A DNA stretch of 64,000 nucleotides from NCBI GenBank assembly GCA_020639155.1, contig JACKHF010000001.1:1984001-2048000 (forward strand), in the 5' to 3' direction. The translations under genes and the position numbers were made by a program. This stretch comes from Phycisphaeraceae bacterium (GTDB lineage Bacteria > Planctomycetota > Phycisphaerae > Phycisphaerales > UBA1924). The notes below the pieces were generated by a model. That model made no database searches. It was given only the letters and a program-made list of their open reading frames with translations, and had not been told where the DNA came from. Shown piece by piece: positions 51,899-61,181 of the stretch. Numbering within the stretch: position 1 is the first letter of the stretch; every line of letters starts with the position of its first letter.

Positions 51899-54424
51899 TC
51901 AGTTCCCTGACTTCAGTCTGGACAGCAGGGTTTCAACACGCAATCGCTCGGTTTCTGACAACTGCCGGAGCGGATCAAGGCGCATGCGTTTGTTGAGTTC
52001 CAGTAACTGCTCACATTGATCGATCAGCACCGTTCTTGCATCCGGGAGTGTGTCCAGTTGTGCATAGAGAACCTCGATAACCCGCTGCCGGGTCTCAATC
52101 GAGCGGGGGTCTTTCGATGTTGCACGCATCCACTCAGCAACAGGATCACGTCCAGCAATGGCATCGCTTGCGAGGAAGGGGTCAGATACCACCATTGCGA
52201 GCAGTCGTTGTGCATCGGCGTCGTCGGTTGTCGGCATCGTGGCTGCTTGAACAGCACGTTCGCCAATGAGGTTGATCAGTTCCGGCTGAAGTGTCCTCGC
52301 AACTGGCAACGCACCCATCGCCCTGGCGGTGGTAATAAGATTCTCAATCTGGATCCGTCTCGTGGGCATGTGGTGTGGTGCGAGAGCGACAGCGCGGTCA
52401 ATGGATGCATCTGTGTTCAGCCCCTGGACAGCTCGATACGCAGCCAACCACGCATCAGGGTCCATCTGGAACTCTGGCATCACTTCAAAGCCTTCCGAGA
52501 GTGTGAGACCAAACAGTTGCGCGGTCGAGTTCACAGCGTCGAATGCCTCACGCCGAGTGCCTGCTTCCTGCATCGCTGAACGCATCTCAGAGATCGGGAG
52601 CAATGACTCCGCTGCACGTGTGAGCGCAGTTTCCCATCGATACGAACGCACGCCGCACCAGAGACAAACAGTCAAAGCAGCAGTTGACACGAGTAGCAGA
52701 GAAACCCGATTGAGGCTTTGTACTGGAACATCCTCCGTTGCTCGTTCAGAATAACGACCAGCGCCGAGTCCCAGCATGATACAGAAGACCGGGGTAGCTG
52801 AGGTAATGACAGGCGTCATTTCGATCTGGGCGTGGACAATAAGCACAAGCGCGCCAGCAGCGACTGATCTGCCCATCGCTGTTGGAGATCGCATCAAGAG
52901 TGTAGTGCCTGCCCAGCCAATTCCTGTTGCGAGCACGGTTGCGACAACGACAAATGCGCCTCCAAAGAGCAGCGATTGATCCGGTGAAACGTTGTGCAGT
53001 TTTTCGAATGCATCCGCCACGACGATTGGTATGGAGGCAGCTGGTTGTGCAATGATCGATGCGACGCATGCGCCTCCGAGCATAGCGAGCAGGCTGTACA
53101 CAATGGGCTTTGCTGGGAGTTCCGGTTGTGGTGAATCGCTCTGTGCGTATTCTAGCACAGCATTGCGACCTGTAAGGATTGCTGCAATGCCGAAGACAAC
53201 GCACAACGCAGCGCCCGCGATACCGAGTGTTGCGATGAGGTCGAACAGCACACTGTGCGGACTGACGACTTGTTCGGGACTCATGGGGTGCCCAAGCAGT
53301 GTGTACGCCTGCTTGAATCCGTCCGGCCCCGTGCCAAAAGGAAGATGTGTGCCTGCAATGCGTGTTGCTGAACTGACATAGAACCATCGGAAGAGGATGG
53401 ACAGTTCGCCGATGCTCGTACCAATGATCCCGCGCGCAAGAATGCCCAGCAGTGGAAGCGTGATTGCAGCACCACCGAGCAGCATGGGAAGCCTGCGTTT
53501 GAATGAGCTTGTTTCCACCAGTCTGTTGCGAAGTTTGGTTGTGAACGCAAGCAGCACAGTTGCGAGTACGAGTGCGCCGATGCCACCCTTGGAGTGCGAC
53601 CCGATCAGAGCAACCAACGACAGCCCAAGCCCCAGCACAACCCAGATGCTCTGGCCAGTGTGTTCTCTGAACGCGAGTTTTCCACGAAATACCATCAATG
53701 CACCGAAGCACATCGCCATGCTTGCCGCGAATGTTGCATAGACATTGGACAAGCCGAACCACCCGGACATCTCGTTCTGGTTCAGTCTGCGCTCATAGAT
53801 CTGCGCCATGGAAGAATCGGGTGCCCATCCCTTTGCTGCAAAGAACTGGTTGCGGGTCGCTTCAAAGTCTTTGATCGTTGCAGGATGTGACAGCAGCACC
53901 TGCACCAGACCATGGATTGTAAGAAACGCGATTGATCCGAGCACAAGTGCAACTGCGATCGCACGAGTGATACCACGAACTTTCCATGCTGCAAACCCAC
54001 AAACAATCCCAGCGATCCACGCGCACCCAAGGCGGGCAGCATCGGGATCAAACCCAACCCTGAATAACGCGTGATAGCCAATGACAAGGATGCCAGCGAA
54101 CAGACAAAGCTGGCTCGCAGTTTGCCAGCGTGTTGGTTTGGATAATGTACGCACAATTCTCGGTATCGCGCCAGCAACCGCAATGCTGCACAACACGACA
54201 CACATTGCTGGCCCAATGCCGCTGAATGACGCGTTCAGCCCGCCAAGGGCAAGAGCACCCGTGTTTGTACTGAATGGAAGCGATGAAGGATCGGTATCCC
54301 AGAACGGGAGCGGCTCTACAACCGACATCATCAGCACAAGCGACGCAACGACAGACACCAGAAAACACAATCCCGAAAGCGTCGGCCTCGTGCTTGGCGT
54401 TTCTGTTACCTGCTCTTGTGACAT
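51899..54424 (-). CDS. O-antigen-ligase / Wzy-like membrane protein
   Basis: An 841-aa protein. About ten to twelve helices fill residues 15-580; the conserved periplasmic loop block resembling Wzy_C ligases is FWYVSSATRIAGTHLPFGTGPDGF (written RWFYVSSATRIAG here), with THLPFGTGPDG. The last 250 residues are soluble with helical, TPR-like content. Such enzymes join or polymerise lipid-linked glycans in the periplasm. It fits with the WecA-like and GT2 genes in the window. The soluble tail is larger than in classical WaaL. Confidence 0.8.
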   Translation of the reverse strand: MSQEQVTETPSTRPTLSGLCFLVSVVASLVLMMSVVEPLPFWDTDPSSLPFSTNTGALALGGLNASFSGIGPAMCVVLCSIAVAGAIPRIVRTLSKPTRWQTASQLCLFAGILVIGYHALFRVGFDPDAARLGCAWIAGIVCGFAAWKVRGITRAIAVALVLGSIAFLTIHGLVQVLLSHPATIKDFEATRNQFFAAKGWAPDSSMAQIYERRLNQNEMSGWFGLSNVYATFAASMAMCFGALMVFRGKLAFREHTGQSIWVVLGLGLSLVALIGSHSKGGIGALVLATVLLAFTTKLRNRLVETSSFKRRLPMLLGGAAITLPLLGILARGIIGTSIGELSILFRWFYVSSATRIAGTHLPFGTGPDGFKQAYTLLGHPMSPEQVVSPHSVLFDLIATLGIAGAALCVVFGIAAILTGRNAVLEYAQSDSPQPELPAKPIVYSLLAMLGGACVASIIAQPAASIPIVVADAFEKLHNVSPDQSLLFGGAFVVVATVLATGIGWAGTTLLMRSPTAMGRSVAAGALVLIVHAQIEMTPVITSATPVFCIMLGLGAGRYSERATEDVPVQSLNRVSLLLVSTAALTVCLWCGVRSYRWETALTRAAESLLPISEMRSAMQEAGTRREAFDAVNSTAQLFGLTLSEGFEVMPEFQMDPDAWLAAYRAVQGLNTDASIDRAVALAPHHMPTRRIQIENLITTARAMGALPVARTLQPELINLIGERAVQAATMPTTDDADAQRLLAMVVSDPFLASDAIAGRDPVAEWMRATSKDPRSIETRQRVIEVLYAQLDTLPDARTVLIDQCEQLLELNKRMRLDPLRQLSETERLRVETLLSRLKSGN

Positions 54425-54454
54425 CAGCCAAGCGTAGGAAACAGAAAGTGATTG

Positions 54455-56116
54455 CTATTTCTTTTTCCCATCGCCAGTGACAGCCTTGCGAATCTCAGTA
54501 AGCAGTCGTTCAACCTGAAACGGTTTGAAGAGTGTCGCTGCAAGCCCTTCCTGTGATGCACGCACGATCGAGTGGTGGGGGTCGTACCCGAACCCGGTCA
54601 TCAGGATAACAGGGACATCAGGGAATCTGCGTTTGGCCGCGGCGAAGACCTCGTATCCATTGCGATCCGGCTCGCCGTTCGGTTTCTTCATGGAGATATC
54701 GGAGAGTACAAGATCCAGCCTTTGCCCGTCCATTACCCTGAGTCTCTCGATTGCTTCCGAGCCCGATTCACAGATAATAACTTCGGCGTTTCGTTTGCGA
54801 AGTACATCGCCGATCAGCCTGCGGATCTGCGCGGTGTCATCAGCAATCAGCACGCGCAGGCCGTTGATGATTGGATCGTCCTTGCATTGCACCATTGCCT
54901 GCTCGACACCCAGAAGCGTCTGAGGGCCAGCCGAGAGTGCCTTGGTACGAGACTTGATACTCTCAACATCTTTCAGGATGCGATCGAGTTGTTCGACAGC
55001 AATCGTATCTGATTCGTGCGACGATCGCATGTTTCCAATGGCTGCGATGATGTCATCGAGTGGCTCGCGGATTTCTCCCGCCATCTGCCCGGACACGGCT
55101 TTGTTGGTTGTGGATCGCTCTGCGACGAGAAGATCAAGCAGATGGATAGCCATCGCGACAGAGCGCGCAAAGATGCGTGTGAACCGAAGATCTTCCCCAG
55201 TAAACGCGTTCGGCGTGAGGGACTCTACATCCATCACGCCGACAACCTGACCAAACTGCTTCATCGGAACGACCAGTGATGAACGGGCACCCTCGCACAG
55301 GGCAAGGAACCGGTTGTCATCGAGTGCGTCACCACAGATGAAGCTCTCACCCTTCGCTGCAACCCAGCCCGCAATGCCGCTCCCGGTCTCGGATGCATAG
55401 ACATCAAGCTCGGCAGCTTCGGGTGGGAGCCCGTACGAGATAATCAGCTCAAGCTTGTTTGTATGCTTGTCAAGGAGCCGGATAGCAAAGTGATCAAACT
55501 TGAGTAGATCGTGGGCGTACCCAACGATCTTGGTTTCGAGTTGTTTCAGCCGTTCTTGTGCTTCCAGTTTGAGCACCGCTTCACGGTCGATCCGGAGCAG
55601 ATCGCGTCCAGCTCGATCGACAGCCCGGAGCCTGCGGGCAGTCAGTCGATCTCGCGTCTGATCCCGAACAACCACAGCGAGCGTGCAGTTTGGGCTGCTG
55701 CCCGGTGTTGGTTTGCATTGTGCTCCAGGGCACGCATGGAAATCGACGGAGTAGATGCGTGAAGGCTCTGTGTGTGCAGTGCTTCCCGGTGGAAGGTCGC
55801 TGATTTCATAGGAAGTATCTGCTGCGAGCGCAATAGTTGCGCTTTTTCGCTTCTCAACCTCGCGTTTGCATAGACGTTTCAGCCGTTCTCGGATGTTTTC
55901 GGGGAGTTGGTCGATCGCAGTATTCGCCCAGATGAGTTCGCCGTGCAAATCGACAAGTGCAACCCCCTCTCCGAGGGATTCAAGCAGAGCGGCCGCGCGG
56001 ATGTCGGAGATAGGAGGACGGGTGGCAGATGGTAAATTATCACGGGAGACCGAGCCAGCCGGCTTCGGCTCGCTTGTCGGGGTATCAAGAATCGCACGTC
56101 GTGGTTTGTCGGGCAT
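54455..56116 (-). CDS. PAS-GAF-receiver protein with pseudo-DHp segment
   Basis: About 553 aa from ATG 56116; the frame stays open to 56233 and another ATG is at 56197, so the start is uncertain. Residues below count from 56233. PAS-like part (about 80-190), GAF domain (about 220-365), a helical segment AGEIREPLDDIIAAIGNM (385-402) that matches a histidine-kinase H-box but has Gly386 where the His should be and no ATPase domain, then a full receiver: LIADD, phosphoacceptor Asp512, LFKPF. It is likely an effector or scaffold, phosphorylated by another kinase. It starts near the divergent ABC genes. Confidence 0.85.
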   Translation of the reverse strand: MPDKPRRAILDTPTSEPKPAGSVSRDNLPSATRPPISDIRAAALLESLGEGVALVDLHGELIWANTAIDQLPENIRERLKRLCKREVEKRKSATIALAADTSYEISDLPPGSTAHTEPSRIYSVDFHACPGAQCKPTPGSSPNCTLAVVVRDQTRDRLTARRLRAVDRAGRDLLRIDREAVLKLEAQERLKQLETKIVGYAHDLLKFDHFAIRLLDKHTNKLELIISYGLPPEAAELDVYASETGSGIAGWVAAKGESFICGDALDDNRFLALCEGARSSLVVPMKQFGQVVGVMDVESLTPNAFTGEDLRFTRIFARSVAMAIHLLDLLVAERSTTNKAVSGQMAGEIREPLDDIIAAIGNMRSSHESDTIAVEQLDRILKDVESIKSRTKALSAGPQTLLGVEQAMVQCKDDPIINGLRVLIADDTAQIRRLIGDVLRKRNAEVIICESGSEAIERLRVMDGQRLDLVLSDISMKKPNGEPDRNGYEVFAAAKRRFPDVPVILMTGFGYDPHHSIVRASQEGLAATLFKPFQVERLLTEIRKAVTGDGKKK

Positions 56117-56259
56117 GAACAGCAACCGAAACGAGGACCCCGGAACACGAGAGACAGAGTGTACCCTCCCGAAGGAACGAATGTACCCATCGGGCATCGC
56201 ACACCGCTGATGCTTCACTATTCGTCGGATCATCAGCCCCGGATCGTGTGGACTTTCTC

Positions 56260-57234
56260 ATGATTGATGTCAGGCAGGTCAGTAAATCGTTTGGTCGTGT
56301 GCGTGCAGTGCGCGAGGTGAGCTTTGACGTGGCCAAGGGGCAGGTTGCTGGGCTGCTTGGAGCCAATGGTGCAGGCAAAACAACGACAATTCGCATGATT
56401 ACAGGCTTTTTTCCGCCAGATGCAGGCTCTGTGTCCATTTCTGGGCACGATGTGCTGACCCAGTCTGGCAAGGCGAGGAGCAAGCTGGGGTACCTGCCTG
56501 AAGCGGCACCAGCCTATGTCGAGATGCCGACAAAGGAGTATCTCTTTTTCAGGGGGCGATTGCAGGGGCTCTATGGCGGAAAACTACGAAAAGCCGTTCG
56601 CAAGGCGATGGACCAATGCGATCTGCACGAGATGCGCCGACGGCGTGTCGGCCATCTTTCCAAGGGGTATCGCCAGCGCGTGGGGCTCGCTGCTGCGATT
56701 TTACATAACCCGCCGGTACTGATTCTCGATGAGCCGACGAACGGGCTTGACCCGACACAGATCCGTCAAGCGCGATCGATGATCCGCGAGCTTTCACAGG
56801 ATCGTGCTGTCCTGATGAGTTCGCACATCCTCCCGGAGATCGAACTGACGTGCGATCGGGTGATCATTATGTCCGGAGGCAGGGTGGAAGCATCAGGCAC
56901 AATCCCTGAACTGGTATCGCAGTCTGGGGCATCCGGTCCGATCGTCATCGAACTGCGCGCTGAAGCCAATGTTGCCAGCGAGCGCATCATCGACAAAATG
57001 AAAACGATCGCGGGTGTGACCGGTGTTGTTGAGGAACATCTCGATGAAAAGGATTCCCGCTGGTGCAGACTGCGTATTGATCGCGATGCGCTCGCACCAG
57101 TGCAGCCGGAGCGTATTGCGCGATGTGCAGTTGATATGGGGTGCTCGATCCGTCAGTTGTCAGGCCGCCAGCGTTCGCTTGAGAGTGTGTTTGTCGATGT
57201 GATTGAGCGTGCACGATCGGAGGCTGACGCATGA
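56260..57234 (+). CDS. ABC transporter ATP-binding protein, GldA/CcmA type
   Basis: A 324-aa ATPase. Walker A is GANGAGKTT, signature LSKGYRQRVG, Walker B VLILDEPTNGLDP, H-loop SSHILPE. The C-terminal 100 residues are the extra domain of GldA-type exporters (VERARSE end). It is followed by a permease and a GldG-like protein with coupled starts, so the three form one ABC unit. ATG at 56260. Confidence 0.93.
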   Translation: MIDVRQVSKSFGRVRAVREVSFDVAKGQVAGLLGANGAGKTTTIRMITGFFPPDAGSVSISGHDVLTQSGKARSKLGYLPEAAPAYVEMPTKEYLFFRGRLQGLYGGKLRKAVRKAMDQCDLHEMRRRRVGHLSKGYRQRVGLAAAILHNPPVLILDEPTNGLDPTQIRQARSMIRELSQDRAVLMSSHILPEIELTCDRVIIMSGGRVEASGTIPELVSQSGASGPIVIELRAEANVASERIIDKMKTIAGVTGVVEEHLDEKDSRWCRLRIDRDALAPVQPERIARCAVDMGCSIRQLSGRQRSLESVFVDVIERARSEADA

Positions 57235-57959
57235 GACGAGCTGTTGTGATTGCTCAGCGTGAGTTCTCGTCGCTCTTCCGTGTGCCGGTGGGCTGGGTTG
57301 TGATCTCGTTGTACCTGTTTATGACGGGTGTGCTGTTCGTTGGGCTTATTGCAAAGCCGGGATCGATTGCGACCATGAGCACACTGTTTTCTGTATCCGC
57401 GTGGCTGCTGCTCCCAATTGCGCCAGCGATTTCGATGCGTTTGTTTGCAGAAGAGACGCGTCTTGGCACGATCGAGCCGCTGATGACGTGCCCGGTGTCA
57501 GATGTCAGTGTTGTGCTGGGCAAGTTTCTCGGCGCCTGCGCATTTCTCGTTGCGATGTTTGCTCCAACGGGGCTGTACGTTGCAATCCTGCATGTGATAT
57601 CAAATCCTGCGCCCGACCCCGGTCCAATTATTGCAGGATACGCAAGTGTGGTGCTGCTGGGTATGTTCTACATCTCGCTGGGTATGCTGGTGTCGTCGCT
57701 GACGTCAAACCAGACGCTCGCGTACCTGGGTGCGTTGTTGACGTTGCTGCTGATACTTATTGCAACCGAGACGCTTTCCAACATGGATCTCGTGACAGAT
57801 CAGGTCAAGCAGATTCTCTACGCGTTGTCCATCCCCGCGCGGCTTCGCGACTTTGCCGATGGATTGATCGACACGACGCACATCGTGTTCTTCTGTTCGG
57901 TCACTGTGCTGATGCTGGTGCTGACCACGCTCAGTCTTGAGAGCAGGAGGTGGCGATGA
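57231..57959 (+). CDS. ABC-2 type permease, GldF-like
   Basis: A 242-aa membrane protein with six helices, the ABC-2 block MRLFAEETRLGTIEPLMTCPVSD in the loop after helix 2. It overlaps the ATPase gene by four bases and the GldG-like gene by four. In gliding Bacteroidetes GldA/F/G are needed for gliding; in other phyla the set exists without gliding and its cargo is unknown. Confidence 0.92.
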   Translation: MRRAVVIAQREFSSLFRVPVGWVVISLYLFMTGVLFVGLIAKPGSIATMSTLFSVSAWLLLPIAPAISMRLFAEETRLGTIEPLMTCPVSDVSVVLGKFLGACAFLVAMFAPTGLYVAILHVISNPAPDPGPIIAGYASVVLLGMFYISLGMLVSSLTSNQTLAYLGALLTLLLILIATETLSNMDLVTDQVKQILYALSIPARLRDFADGLIDTTHIVFFCSVTVLMLVLTTLSLESRRWR

Positions 57960-60211
57960 GCACCAGGCGCAGCAAGTCAGACGATCGAACCGAGGCTCTT
58001 GTCAAACGCCTTGAGGATCGTTCACACTCCAAGAACGCACGACGAATGCGCTCCGGAATCATGTCCTCCATTGTGCTGGTTGCAACACTTGCAACTGTCG
58101 TGATGGCGAATCTCATTGCGACTCGATATTCGATGCGTGTTGACGTCACGCAGACGCGTCAGCACGAGCTCACTCAGGGAACGCTGGACATCCTGCAACG
58201 GCTTGAGGACAGTGTGCAGTCTGGGACGAGCGCGGGTGAGGCATATGAGCTTGTGCTGGCTATCGACCCCAGTGCGCGCACAGTGACCGGCTCGCCCATG
58301 ATCCATCCCCGCGCGCTCCAGACGGTGCGATCGATCGTGCGCGAGATGAATCGAAAAGCATCCGATCTGAAGATCACCGAAATCGATGTCGGGCGTGCAC
58401 AGGGCGAGGTTGCATTCCAGGATCTGCTTGATCGCCTGCTCGAACGCGATGCCGACGCCCTCACTGCCCAGGTCAAGACGGTTCGTGACGCAGCAGCGGG
58501 GCTTGGTGATCTTGCCGTGTTTTTTACTACTCCGGTCACAGAGCGGATCATGGCAATTGCAAACGAGCTGGATCCTGCAGATCCAGAGGTGAAGACACGC
58601 AGAGACGGTCTCGTCCGTTTGCCCGAAACATTCAGTACAGCAGCAGCTAACTATCGCGTCGCTGTTGAACGCACAAACACCCAGTTACCTGAGACATTCG
58701 ATCGTGCATGGCCTCTCCCTCCGGTTGACGAGGCAATCACCGGTCTCGTGCCAACGATCGAGAAAGCACTCGCAGATCTCGACCTTCTCATCAAAACTTT
58801 CAACGATCGCAGCGAAAGCCCGGAGTATCAGCTATCTCCTCAGCGTCTGTTCGGCGAGCTTGCGGACGTACTGATAATTCATCGGGACGCGCTCGCAAAG
58901 CATGCAGATGCGTTGAAACAACTGCGCGCTGTCCCGCTTCTCAGTGTCGGGCGCATGATCGAATCGCAACAGGCGGTGCTGCTGATCGGTCCGCGCGAAC
59001 GCGGGCTGGTCGCGATTGACTTTGACACGTTGTTCCCGCCAGCCGAAGTTATCGAGTCTGCACAAGGGGCGAGTGTTGACCTGCGCCTTCGCAGCGAGGA
59101 ACTGCTTTCGTCTGCACTTGGAACCTTGGTTGATCCAATCAAGCCGGTTGTTGTGCTCGTTCATTGTGACGATGTCTCTGTGCTTGGTCAGCAGTCGGCT
59201 GTCAGCGCCGCGATCCAGCGACTCCGCTCGCGCTCCATCGACGTGCTTGAGTGGCCTGTTGTTTCGGAGCCTCATCCGCCGTCACTTGCCGACATTGATC
59301 CATCCGGTGATCGTCCTGTGGTCTTTATTGTACAGAGTTCGTTTGCTGCTTCTCAGTCTGTCTCAACAAGTCTGAAACCGGAAGAGCGCTTTGCCAAGCT
59401 CGGAGATGCTGTGTCTCGTCTTGTACGCGAGGGCGAATCGATTCTGATGAACCTTCAGCCTTCAACACTTCCTGCACTTGGTGGTGACGACCCGATGGTT
59501 GCTGCGCTGCCTCTGTTTGGTTTGACAGCAGACACGGCTAAGCCGATCATGACGCAACGAATGACAGCAGAAGGCCGTGACGTGCTGACGGATCATCTGA
59601 TCCGTGTTGATCAGCCAACTGGCAAGGTTGATGGTGCAATTCAGGGACTTGAGACACTCTTGTTGTGGCCAGTCCCATTGCGCCCAGCAACACCGCTCGC
59701 GGCGGATCATGTTGATGTACATCCGCTTCTGCGCATGACACAGGACGGCGCATGGGCAGAGTCCATGTGGGTGTCGTACTTCCGCACACCAAGAGAACTT
59801 CGCTCGACGGTTGCGGAAAAACCTGCGTCGGGCGATGTCGGCGATGACACATCGGGCCCGTTTCTTGTTGCTGCCTCATCCGAGCGTCGTGTTGGTGCAA
59901 CAAACAGGATACAGCGCATGATTGTGGTGGGGAGTGCCGGGTGGTTTATGGATTCCATCCTGCGCCGAACCGCGTTTGTAGATGGGCGTGAAATCCCCGC
60001 GTTCGCTGGGAATGCGGAGTTACTCGAAGCGAGTGTGCTATGGCTGGCGAATCAGGACGATCGAATCGCGCAGTCGCCCGCTGCTCGCACGACACCGCGC
60101 ATCAAGCCGCTTGCAACGAATCAGTTGCTCGCGATACGCTGGCTGGTGCTGGTTGGCGCTCCACTGGTCGTGCTGGTATTTGGCGCAGCATGGCGTCTTA
60201 TTCGTGGGTAG
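57956..60211 (+). CDS. GldG-like extracytoplasmic ABC-associated protein
   Basis: A 751-aa protein. One helix at about 30-50 (IVLVATLATVVMANLIATRYSM) and a C-terminal helix LAIRWLVLVGAPLVVLVFGAAWRLI frame a large extracytoplasmic domain. The block RVDVTQTRQHELTQGTLDIL after the first helix is the GldG/DUF4350-like signature. AGGAGG lies 7 bases before the ATG. The family is the auxiliary membrane protein of GldAFG exporters. Its 3' end overlaps the flippase-like gene on the other strand by 14 bp. Confidence 0.85.
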   Translation: MSTRRSKSDDRTEALVKRLEDRSHSKNARRMRSGIMSSIVLVATLATVVMANLIATRYSMRVDVTQTRQHELTQGTLDILQRLEDSVQSGTSAGEAYELVLAIDPSARTVTGSPMIHPRALQTVRSIVREMNRKASDLKITEIDVGRAQGEVAFQDLLDRLLERDADALTAQVKTVRDAAAGLGDLAVFFTTPVTERIMAIANELDPADPEVKTRRDGLVRLPETFSTAAANYRVAVERTNTQLPETFDRAWPLPPVDEAITGLVPTIEKALADLDLLIKTFNDRSESPEYQLSPQRLFGELADVLIIHRDALAKHADALKQLRAVPLLSVGRMIESQQAVLLIGPRERGLVAIDFDTLFPPAEVIESAQGASVDLRLRSEELLSSALGTLVDPIKPVVVLVHCDDVSVLGQQSAVSAAIQRLRSRSIDVLEWPVVSEPHPPSLADIDPSGDRPVVFIVQSSFAASQSVSTSLKPEERFAKLGDAVSRLVREGESILMNLQPSTLPALGGDDPMVAALPLFGLTADTAKPIMTQRMTAEGRDVLTDHLIRVDQPTGKVDGAIQGLETLLLWPVPLRPATPLAADHVDVHPLLRMTQDGAWAESMWVSYFRTPRELRSTVAEKPASGDVGDDTSGPFLVAASSERRVGATNRIQRMIVVGSAGWFMDSILRRTAFVDGREIPAFAGNAELLEASVLWLANQDDRIAQSPAARTTPRIKPLATNQLLAIRWLVLVGAPLVVLVFGAAWRLIRG

Positions 60212-61178
60212 CAGTGTGCGATCGAACACGTCGGGCAACCCAGAAACTGCACATGATGCCAACGGGCACGATGAACACAAGCTCAGCAACTCGATTCACA
60301 AGATCAGTCAGCAGGCCGACTGCAAGTGGATCCGAGTTGCTTGTCGAAGTTCTGCCGACATTGCCAGCGAGTCCTTTCGTTGTCAAGCCGACCAGCCACT
60401 CGCGAACCCCAAGCCCGTTCCCCACGATTGAGAGCAGCATGCCGACCTGACTGACTGTTGCAAGCGCAACAGCTGCGAGCCACGTTGCATCCATACCGAC
60501 GAGCTTGAGTGCAAGTGCGTATCGCACAACCCACACAAGCATATCGAGCGTGCGCCAGAGAGCTGTCAGCACGAGGCTTGCACTGAGCGACAGAGTTTGA
60601 GTATTTCTTTGCGTTGTTTTCCATGACAATCCGCACGCGGATACAAGTAGAAGCGTGCTCAATCCACCAAGCACAATGCCAACGGCTTCGTGCGGGAGCA
60701 TTGCTGCAACAAGAGCAACCACCAAGCCAACTCCACTGAACACAAGCTGAATGAGTGTTGCAGCACCAGCACGAGCAACATCAATAGTGTTGATTTTTTT
60801 GTGATAGGCGAGTCGGCCGATCAGTCCAGCACGCATCGGAAGATAGTTCAGCAGACTCGCTGACCCTATCAATCCAACCATCTCGAAGAAACCGACACGC
60901 CCGAACCTGCGTGTCGCGCTCCAGATTGATCCCGACGTGCACAGAAGGTTCGCAGCGGGGAGCACGAGGAGAGCAGCAACAATCATCGGGTCGGGCGATG
61001 TGATGGATCTGAGCAGTTCCGGTGCGCTATTCAACTTGCGCACGACAATGTATACGGCACCAAGTAACAGCAGCATTCCGATCGCTGCGCCGAATGTAGT
61101 TCGGCGGTGAGATCGGTGCGTGCGCACTCCAGCGTTCGGCTGATTGTGTGTGATCCGGGATGGAGGCTGATTATTCAC
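60198..61178 (-). CDS. Flippase-like (UPF0104/LPG-synthase TM-region) membrane protein
   Basis: A 326-aa polytopic protein with eight hydrophobic helices. The block VGLIGSASLLNYLPMRAG and the last VLLSIVGNGLGVREW-like region match UPF0104/AglD-type proteins (lysylphosphatidylglycerol synthase TM region). The synthase catalytic domain is absent, so it may be a lipid or lipid-linked-sugar flippase. GTG start, AGG just upstream. It lies 3 bp after the large TPR gene. Confidence 0.7.
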   Translation of the reverse strand: MNNQPPSRITHNQPNAGVRTHRSHRRTTFGAAIGMLLLLGAVYIVVRKLNSAPELLRSITSPDPMIVAALLVLPAANLLCTSGSIWSATRRFGRVGFFEMVGLIGSASLLNYLPMRAGLIGRLAYHKKINTIDVARAGAATLIQLVFSGVGLVVALVAAMLPHEAVGIVLGGLSTLLLVSACGLSWKTTQRNTQTLSLSASLVLTALWRTLDMLVWVVRYALALKLVGMDATWLAAVALATVSQVGMLLSIVGNGLGVREWLVGLTTKGLAGNVGRTSTSNSDPLAVGLLTDLVNRVAELVFIVPVGIMCSFWVARRVRSHTATHE

Positions 61179-61181
61179 AAC

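Noticed and set aside
51738..51996. Plus-strand small reading frame behind AAGGAG, upstream of the fusA leader.
   Set aside because: No recognisable motif, overlaps the end of the O-antigen-ligase-like gene and lies in the probable promoter/leader of fusA.
51899..54424. ComEC/Rec2-type DNA uptake channel as the identity of the polytopic protein.
   Set aside because: No metallo-beta-lactamase motifs; the THLPFGTGPDG loop fits O-antigen-ligase-like proteins better.
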